In this document: one piece after another, positions 57,541 to 64,000 of the stretch
How positions within the stretch are numbered: position 1 is the stretch's first letter
Layout: each line of letters begins with the position of its first letter
Source: DAHUYF01 sp963789275
Lineage (GTDB): Bacteria; Pseudomonadota; Alphaproteobacteria; ATCC43930; CGMCC-115725
NCBI GenBank assembly: GCA_963789275.1
Contig: CAWBKF010000029.1
Coordinates: forward strand, 51,367-115,366
Direction: 5' to 3'
Length of the DNA: 64,000 nt
Program-made: the position numbers and the translations under genes
Notes under the pieces: model-generated
Told to the model about the DNA's origin: nothing
Databases searched by the model: none
What the model saw: the letters and a program-made list of their open reading frames with translations, nothing else

Positions 57541-59262
57541 CTAGAAGCCTAGTTGCTGCGCGAAAGTGTCAAGCCAGCCACGGGCCGGCGCGGCGCCTTG
57601 AGCGTCAGCGGGGGCAGCACCGTCGGCGCTGGCGGCTTTCACTCCGCTATCATTGCCGGGAGGGGTCGTCTCCTCAGTGTCCTGCTGCGCGACATCGGTG
57701 CGGTTCCACCAGCCGCCGCCGAGCGCCTGGAAGAGGGCGGCGGTGTCGGCGAAGCGGTTGGCCTGGGCCAGCACCAGGGCGATGCGCGCGGTCTGCTCGG
57801 TCTGCTCGGCGTTGAGCAGCGTGATGAAGCTGATGGCGCCGAGCTGCAGCTGGCGCTGGGCGATGGCGAGGCTCTCCGCCGCGGCGTGCTCGGAGGCGAC
57901 GGCGGCTTTCAAGGCATCGGCGTCGAATTGCAGCGCGCGCAGGCTGTCGGCGACGTTCTGGAAGGCGGTGACGACGGTGCTGCGATACTGCGCCGCCGCC
58001 TGGTCGAAGGCGGCGCGCGCCGCGCGCTCGCGGTGCAGCAAGGTGCCGCCGTCGAAGATCGGCTGCGTCAGGCTGCCGGCGATGCTCCAGAAGCCGGTGC
58101 CCGAGTTGAACAGCCGGTCGAGCTGCGCCGCCGTCGTCCCCGCCCCCGCCGTCAGCGTCAGGTTCGGCAGCCGGTTGGCGATGGCGACGCCGATCCCGGC
58201 GCTCGCCTGATGCAGGCTCGCCGACGCCGCCTGCATGTCGGGGCGCTGCTCCACCAGCCGCGCCGGCAGGCTCACCGGCAGCTCCTGCGGCAGCTCCAGC
58301 CCGGCGAGATCGAAGCGCTGCTCCACCTCCTCGCTCGGCAGCCGCCCGGCCAGCGCCGTCAAGAGATCGCGCTCCAGCGCCAATTGCTTCTGCAGCGGCG
58401 GCAGGTTGGCCTGCGCCTGCGCCAGCGCCGCCTCCTGCGCCACCACATCCGCCTCGGCGATCTGGCCCAGCGCGTTCTGCCGGCGCAGCAGGTCCAGCAG
58501 CTGGCTCTCCAGCCCGACGATCGCCTCGGTCGCCGCGATCTGGCCGCGCAGGCTCGCCTCCTGCACCGCCGCCGCCACCACATTCGAGGTCAAGGTCAGG
58601 TAGGTCGCCTCGAGCTGGTAGCGCTGCATCTCCGCCTGCGCCGCCAGCCCCTCCACCGTCCGCCGGTTGAGGCCGAACACGTCGGGCACGTAGGAGATGC
58701 TGAGCTGCGGCGTGTAAAGGTTGAAGTAGGGCGAGCCCGAGCTGAGCGTCGGCGCCAGCACCGCCGTCGGGTTCTTCTGCCGGCTCGCCGAGAAATTGCC
58801 CGAGACGCTCGGGTAATAGAACCCCTGCTGCGCCGCCACGTTCTCCTGCGCCACCCGCAGCGCCGCCTGCGCCGCCTGCAGGTCGGGATTGGCCTTCAGC
58901 GCGTCGGCGACCAGCGTGCTCAGCGCCTCGGAATGGAAGAGCGCCCACCACTGCCCCGGGATGTCGAGGCCCTGAACGAAGCGCTGCGCCGCGCCGCCGG
59001 CGACATCGGCCGATGCCGTCTCGGCCGAGAGCGGGTCGCGCGTATAGCCCGTGACCTCCGGCGCCGGCGGCCGCTTGAAGTCGGGGCCCACCGCGCAGCC
59101 GGCGAGCAGCGCTACCGCCAGGACGGCAAAGCTGTTGCATAGGAGGTTCACCACGGAGACACGGAGGTCACGGAGAAGAGACGTTGGGCGCGCGAAGCGC
59201 GCCATTCTTCGCTTCTCCGTGCTCTCCGTGTCTCCGTGGTCCATCCTTCTAAGCATGGTCAT
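57541..59262 (-). CDS. RND outer-membrane channel lipoprotein (CusC/NodT type) with repeat-derived signal region
   Basis: 573 residues. The mature part is a TolC-like lipoprotein: lipobox LLAGC, then AVGPDFKRPPAPEV, two OEP repeats with QWWALFHSEAL and RPDMQAASASLHQASAGIGVA. ATG 59262 overlaps the pump stop (ATGA), which marks the native start. Between MTMLRR and NSFAVLAVALLAGC, however, sit about 32 codons made of a complete ACGGAG hairpin repeat (59147-59242), read in frame. The repeat adds MDHGDTESTEKRR and ARFARPTSLLRDLRVSVVN to the signal n-region. Translation from an internal ATG (MARFARP) would still give a usable signal peptide. The Pro/Ala-rich tail is normal for some homologues. Confidence 0.88.
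   Translation of the reverse strand: MTMLRRMDHGDTESTEKRRMARFARPTSLLRDLRVSVVNLLCNSFAVLAVALLAGCAVGPDFKRPPAPEVTGYTRDPLSAETASADVAGGAAQRFVQGLDIPGQWWALFHSEALSTLVADALKANPDLQAAQAALRVAQENVAAQQGFYYPSVSGNFSASRQKNPTAVLAPTLSSGSPYFNLYTPQLSISYVPDVFGLNRRTVEGLAAQAEMQRYQLEATYLTLTSNVVAAAVQEASLRGQIAATEAIVGLESQLLDLLRRQNALGQIAEADVVAQEAALAQAQANLPPLQKQLALERDLLTALAGRLPSEEVEQRFDLAGLELPQELPVSLPARLVEQRPDMQAASASLHQASAGIGVAIANRLPNLTLTAGAGTTAAQLDRLFNSGTGFWSIAGSLTQPIFDGGTLLHRERAARAAFDQAAAQYRSTVVTAFQNVADSLRALQFDADALKAAVASEHAAAESLAIAQRQLQLGAISFITLLNAEQTEQTARIALVLAQANRFADTAALFQALGGGWWNRTDVAQQDTEETTPPGNDSGVKAASADGAAPADAQGAAPARGWLDTFAQQLGF
59147..59242. repeat. ACGGAG-family hairpin inside the lipoprotein gene
   Basis: Arms CACCACGGAGACACGGAGG and the mirror TCCGTGTCTCCGTGG around GGGCGCGCGAAGCGCGCC, nearly identical to 8344-8438. 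About 96 bp, a multiple of three, so the gene frame is kept. Confidence 0.88.
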
Positions 59263-62200
59263 TCCGCCGGCTCCGGCAGCGGCTGCGCCTGGTCCGCCGC
59301 CGCCTCACGGCGCGAGAACAGCTCGATCAGCACCGGCAGCACGATCAGGATCAGGAACGGCGCCAGCAGGATGCCGCCCACCACCACCAGCGCCAGCGGC
59401 TTCTGCACCTGCGAGCCGATGCCGGTCGAGACCGCCGCCGGCAGCAGACCGACGCAGGCGACGATGCAGGTCATGACCACCGGCCGCATCTGCACCTCGC
59501 AGGCGCGCAGCACCGCCTCGCCGCGCTCGACCCCGGTGCTGATCACGCTGTTGTAGTAGGACAGCACGATGATCCCGTCCATCGCCGCGATGCCGAACAG
59601 CGCCACGAAGCCGATCGCCGCCGAGACGCTGAACGGCGTCCCCGTCAGGTAGAGCGCGAAGATGCCGCCGATCAGCGCCATCGGGATCACGCTCGCCGCC
59701 AGCAGCGTGTCCGCCAGCGACGCGAAATTGATGTAGAGCAGGATGCCGATCAGGCAGATGCTCAGCGGCACCACCACCGCCAGGCGCTGTGCTGCCTCCT
59801 GCAGATTGCCGAACTCGCCCACCCATTCCAGCCGGTAGCCGCCGGGCAGCGGCACCTGCTCCGCCACCTTCTGCTGCGCCTCCAGCACCGCGCCGCCCAA
59901 ATCGCGGTCGCGCACGCTGAACTTGATCGGGATGTAGCGCTCCTGCTGCTCGCGGTAGATGAAGGACGCCCCCGACACCAGGCTCACCCGCGCCACGTCG
60001 CTCAGCGGGATCTGCACGATGCCGGTGCCGTTCGGGTTCGGCGCCCCGATGGTGATGCGCCGGATGGCCTCGAGGCTCTGCCGGTATTCCGGCGCCAGCC
60101 GCACCATCATCGGGAAATGCCGGTCGCTGCCATCCTCGTAGAGGTCGCCCGCCGCCTGGCCGCCGATCGCCGCCGTCACGGTCGAATTGATGTCGCCGGG
60201 CGCCAGCCCATAGCGCGCCGCCCGGCCGCGGTCGATGTCGATCCGCACCGTCGGCTGGCCCAGCGAGTTCAGCACCGCGAGATCGGTGATCCCCGTCACC
60301 GTCGCCAGCACCGCCTTGATCTTCGCCGCCGTCGCCTCGAGCTGCTGCAGGTCGTTGCCGAACAGCTTCACCGAATTCTCGCCTTTGACCCCCGACGCAG
60401 CCTCCTCGACATTGTCCTCGATATATTGCGAGAAGTTGAACTCCACCCCGGGGTACTTCTCCTCCAGCGCCGCGGTCATCTGCGCCGTGAGCTTGTCCTT
60501 GTCGACCCCGGCGGGCCAGCTGCCGAAGGGCTTCAGCGGCACGAAGAACTCGGCATTGAAGAAGCCGGTGGCGTCGGTGCCGTCATCCGGGCGGCCATGC
60601 TGCGAGACGACCGTCTGCACCTCGGGGAAGCTCTTGATGATCCGCCGCATGCCGTTCACCGGCCCGTCGCTCTCCTCCAGCGACACCGAGGGCGGCATCG
60701 TCGCCCGGATCCACAGATTGCCCTCCTCCAGCTTCGGCAGGAATTCCAGGCCGAGCGAGCGCACGCAGAGGACGGCCATCAGCACCAGCACCGCCATGGC
60801 GCCCAGCGTCAGAATCTGGTTGGCCAGCGCGAAGTGCAGCATCGGCCGGTAGAGGCGATGCAGCCAGCGCACGAGGAACGTCTCGACCTCGCTGACCTTT
60901 TCGGGAAGCATCAGCCCGCTGAGCGCCGGAGAGATGGTAAAGGTGGCGATGAGGCCGCCGGCGATGGCATAGGCGTAGGTCTTGGCCATGGGACCGAAGA
61001 TATGGCCCTCGATGCCGGAGAGCGTGAACAGCGGCACGAAACCCGCGATGATGATCGCCGCCGAAAAGAAGATCGACTGACTGACCTCGGTCGCGGAATT
61101 GGCGATGACGGCGAATTTGCCGCGCAAGCCGACATTGGGGCGCACGCGGTGCAGCAACTCGGAATGGGAGAAGCGATCGGCCGGCGTTTGCGACAAGTGC
61201 CGGTAGATGTTCTCGACCATGATGACGGTGGCGTCGACGACGAGGCCGAAATCGATCGCCCCCACCGACAGCAGATTGGCGGATTCGCCGCGCACCACCA
61301 TGATCATGATGGCGAAGAACAGCGCGAAGGGGATGGTCGTGGCGACGATCAGGGCGCTGCGCAGATTGCCCAGGAATAGCCACTGCAGCAGGAAGATCAG
61401 CACCACGCCGAACGCCATGTTGTGCAGCACGGTGTGCGTCGTGACCTCGATCAGGTCGCTGCGGTCGTAGATCTTCTCGATGCGCACGCCGGGCGGCAGG
61501 ATGCCGGTGGTGTTGATCTTCTCCACCTCGGCCTGGACGCGCTCGATCGTCGGCGTGCTTTGCTCGCCGCGGCGCATCAGCACGATGCCCTGCACGATGT
61601 CGTCGTCATCGTCCTGGCCGGCGATGCCGAGCCGCGGCTCGTTGCCGACGCTCACCGTGGCGACGTCGCCGAGCAGCACCGGCGTGCCGTTGGTCGGGGT
61701 CAGCATGGTATTGCGGATGTCGTCCATGGAATGGATCAGGCCGACGCCGCGCACCACCGCCGCCTGCGGGCCGAAATTGACGGTCTGGCCGCCGACATTG
61801 ATGTTGCTGTTGCTGAGCGCCTGCAGCACCTGCGGCAGGGTCAGGCCGTAGGCGATCAGCTTGTTCAGGTCGATGGTGACGCTCGTAGGTCTTGGTCTTG
61901 CCGCCCCAGCCGGTGACGTCGATCACGCCGGGCACCGCCTTGAAGCGGCGCTCCAGGACCCAGTCCTCGAGCGTCTTCAGATCCATCACGGAATAGCTCG
62001 GCGGCCCGCCGACGCGATAGCGGTAGATCTCGCCGATCGGGCTGGGCGGCGAGATCTGCGGCTGCGCGCCGTTCGGCAGCGGCGCGAGCTGCGACAGCCG
62101 GTTGATCACCCACTGCTGCGCCTGCTCATAGGTGAAGTCGTAGGTGAACTGCAGCTTGACGTCGGAGAGGCCGAACAGCGAGATCGTCCGGACCGTGGTG

Positions 62201-62433
62201 ATGTGCGGGATGCCCGGCCATCTGGATCTCGATCGGGATGGTGATGTAGCGCTCGATCTCCTCGGCGGACTGGCCGGTGCTTTGCGTGACGATGTCGACC
62301 AGCGGCGGCACCGGGTCGGGATAGGCCTCGATGTTGAGCCTGATGAAGCTGAGATGCCGGCGCCGAACAGCAGCACCAGCAGCACGACCATCAGGATCCG
62401 CTGCCGCAGCGCGAAGGCGACGATGCCGTTCAT
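59259..62433 (-). CDS. Heavy-metal RND efflux pump (CzcA/CusA family, at least three frameshifts)
   Basis: About 1,058 residues, the normal size for the family. Start MNGIVAFALRQRILMVVLLV. HME-RND motifs: the helix 4 proton relay GAIDFGLVVDATVIMVENIY with both aspartates, the central ALSGLMLPEKVSEVE and the late LFGIAAMDGIIVLSYYNS. A proton antiporter in the inner membrane that exports divalent or monovalent metal ions through the adaptor and the lipoprotein channel. The DFG..VD pattern is shared by CzcA and CusA, so the metal is not assigned. Frame breaks near 62350, 62220 and 61880. Confidence 0.9.
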
Positions 62434-62455
62434 GATGTTCCGCCGCTCCGACGAG

Positions 62456-63724
62456 TCAATCGCCCTGGGCGGCGCGGTCGATGAACAGCGTGCCCGAGGT
62501 CACGATCTTCTCGCCGGGCTGCAGCCCGCGAGCACCTCGACCATGCCGTCGCTGTGACCCGTCCGATGCGGATCGGCCGCGAGCGCCAGCGTCTTGTCGT
62601 CGCGCGCCACCCAGACGCGGGCCGCCTCGCCCTCGTAGACGACCGCGCCTTCCGGCACGCCGGGGGCCGAATGCGCATCAGGCCGTGATGATGCTGAAGC
62701 TGGCGAACATCTCGGGCTTGAGCGCGCCGTCGGCGTTGTCGATCTCGGCGCGCACCGGCAGGCGATGCGTGTTGGGGTCGATCGCAGGCGCGACGTAGGC
62801 GAGCTTCGCCTTGAATATGCGGCTGGGATAGGCCAGCACGTGCACCTCGACCGGCTCGCCCAGCCGCATCAGCGGCGCATCGGCCTCGCGCACATTGGCA
62901 ACCAGCCAGACGGTCGCGAGATCGCCGATCGAGAATACCGGCGTCGAGGCGCCTTGGCGGTCGATGGATGTACTGGCCGAGGCCGATCTGGCGTTGGATC
63001 ACGGTGCCGCCGATCGGCGCCGCGACCATCGCCTCGGCGCTCATCTGCTGCGCGTTCTCGATCGCGGCGATGTCCTCGTCGCTCTTGCCCAGGATGCGCA
63101 GGCGGTTGCGCACCGCGGCGAGCGTGATCTCGGCGGTGCGGAGATTGGCCTTGGCGGTTTCGAGATCGGACTGGGCCTGTTCCCAATCCTTCAGCGCGCC
63201 GGCCTTGGCGTCGAACAGGTCGTGCTGGCGCTTCTCGTTGATGGTCGTCAGCCGGAGCTGCGCGCGCGCCGTGTTGAGGCCGGCGATCGCGGTGATGAGG
63301 TCGTTCTGGCCCTGCACGAACTCGGAGGCGTCGACCACGAACAGCGGCGCACCGCGCTCGACCTGGTCCCCCGCCTTGGCGAAGAGCTTGGTGACGCGGC
63401 CGCTATAGGGCGAGAAGACCGGCGTGGTCAGCATCATCGTTGATGGCGATCTTGCCGTCGGTCACCTGCTCCGTGCGGAAAGACGATCTCGCGCACCGGC
63501 GCGATCTTGAGGCTCGCCCATTGCGCGTCCGTCGGGCGGAAGGTGCCCGGGGCCTCGGCGGGCGCCGCCGCCTCCTGCGGGGCGCTGGTGTGGCGCCACA
63601 GGATGGGAATGCCAACCAGCGACGTGATCGCGACGACGGCCAGCACGCCGACGATGATCAACTGCGTCGGGCGCAACAGCACGCGCGGCGCACGGGACGC
63701 CGGTGAGGAGAGCATGTCGTGCAC
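62456..63724 (-). CDS. RND membrane-fusion adaptor (CusB/CzcB type, at least four frameshifts)
   Basis: About 420 residues. The GTG start at 63724 has GGGAGGTAA before it; MLSSPASRAP at 63715 is an alternative. One membrane helix (LIIVGVLAVVAITSLVGIPI), then barrel-sandwich segments (TPVFSPYSGRVTKLFAKAGD, AAPIGGTVIQRQIGLGQYI), a long hairpin (LNTARAQLRLTTINEKRQHD) and the beta-barrel (LGEPVEVHVLAYPSRIFKAK). Frame breaks near 63475, 63440, 62960 and 62670 leave the order of domains intact. First gene of the efflux operon; it ends 22 bp before the pump start. Confidence 0.85.
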
Positions 63725-64000
63725 GGTCAGTTACCTCCCGCGATGCCATCAGCGTGCCGCACAGGGCTCGTCGAGAGACGCGACTCCTGCATCTCTCACC
63801 GACTGCCGCGCCCATGCTGCTGATGGCCAATGAAATCTCAATGTCTGACAATAATCACGCAGGTCACCGAAGCATAATCAATTGTTCATGTAGAATGCTG
63901 CGCTGCAATATAAAGAATATATAAACAAACCTGCGGCTTCCCGCCATCATGCCCAAGTCCCTCGCAAACGCTGCCCAAGCTTTGCCCATAGGCTTACGCG
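63725..64000. other. Promoter region of the RND operon
   Basis: No gene seen. AT-rich from 63830 onward (ACATGAACAATTG, TATTATATTGCAGCG on the minus strand). No metal-regulator gene is within the window; one may lie beyond the right edge. Confidence 0.5.

Noticed and set aside
59259..63724. RND pump and adaptor as true pseudogenes
   Set aside because: Domain order, total length and motifs are intact despite the frame breaks, and the same kind of break affects genes across the whole window.

Overview
The window is high-GC DNA from an alphaproteobacterium. It carries a fixLJ / FNR / ccoNOQP-ccoGHIS block, a coxMSLDEF cluster, DUF3618 and holin-X proteins, and several families of palindromic intergenic repeats. 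This combination points to the Hyphomicrobiales (Bradyrhizobiaceae/Xanthobacteraceae-like), but the assignment is inference. No rRNA, tRNA, CRISPR array or transposase is visible.

Layout. (1) 1-12.2 kb is metabolic: a dihydropyrimidinase-like hydrolase, a CobW-type GTPase, an AtzG-like small protein and an amidase, then a membrane-anchored orphan, a DsrE-like protein, an aldo/keto reductase, an orphan Leu/Ile/Val-type binding protein, a coiled-coil/SH3 membrane protein and an LLM flavin monooxygenase. Two gene relics and several repeats lie between them. (2) 12.4-31.1 kb is an oxygen-limitation block. It holds a heme-PAS FixL, FixJ, an Fe-S type FNR, the cbb3 oxidase operon ccoNOQP and its assembly operon ccoGHIS. 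Accessory genes are a universal stress protein, a thymidine/AMP phosphorylase, a beta-CASP RNase-like protein, a cytochrome c and a TauE/DsbD_2-like membrane protein. FNR-type boxes (TTGA-N6-TCAA) precede most transcription units. (3) 31.1-40.1 kb holds a NUDIX hydrolase, an MHYT-LytTR regulator of the CoxC/CoxH type and coxM-S-L-D-E-F. CoxL has the AYRCSFR active-site loop of form I aerobic CO dehydrogenase, so the organism probably oxidises CO; electrons could feed the respiratory chain that includes the neighbouring high-affinity oxidase. (4) 40.4-57.5 kb is signalling: a giant kinase with eleven 92-residue HAMP-type repeats, a second hybrid kinase, a pirin, a KdpD-like kinase, and two 88%-identical KdpE-like regulators lying divergently around a secreted protein and a large porin. 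(5) 57.5-63.7 kb is a heavy-metal RND efflux operon (adaptor, pump, outer-membrane channel).

Two points affect how the annotation should be read. First, about sixteen otherwise well-conserved genes contain one or more single-base frame breaks. This looks like residual sequencing or assembly indels rather than decay, so those genes are annotated as whole reading units. Second, short palindromic repeats have entered protein-coding sequence in frame: inside the signal peptide of the RND outer-membrane lipoprotein, in the linker of the MHYT-LytTR regulator, and at the C-terminus of the DUF3618 protein. The most unusual small feature is a 24-codon reading frame with its own ribosome-binding site, ending in PEIDRGGDAA and overlapping the start of both KdpE paralogues by ATGA.
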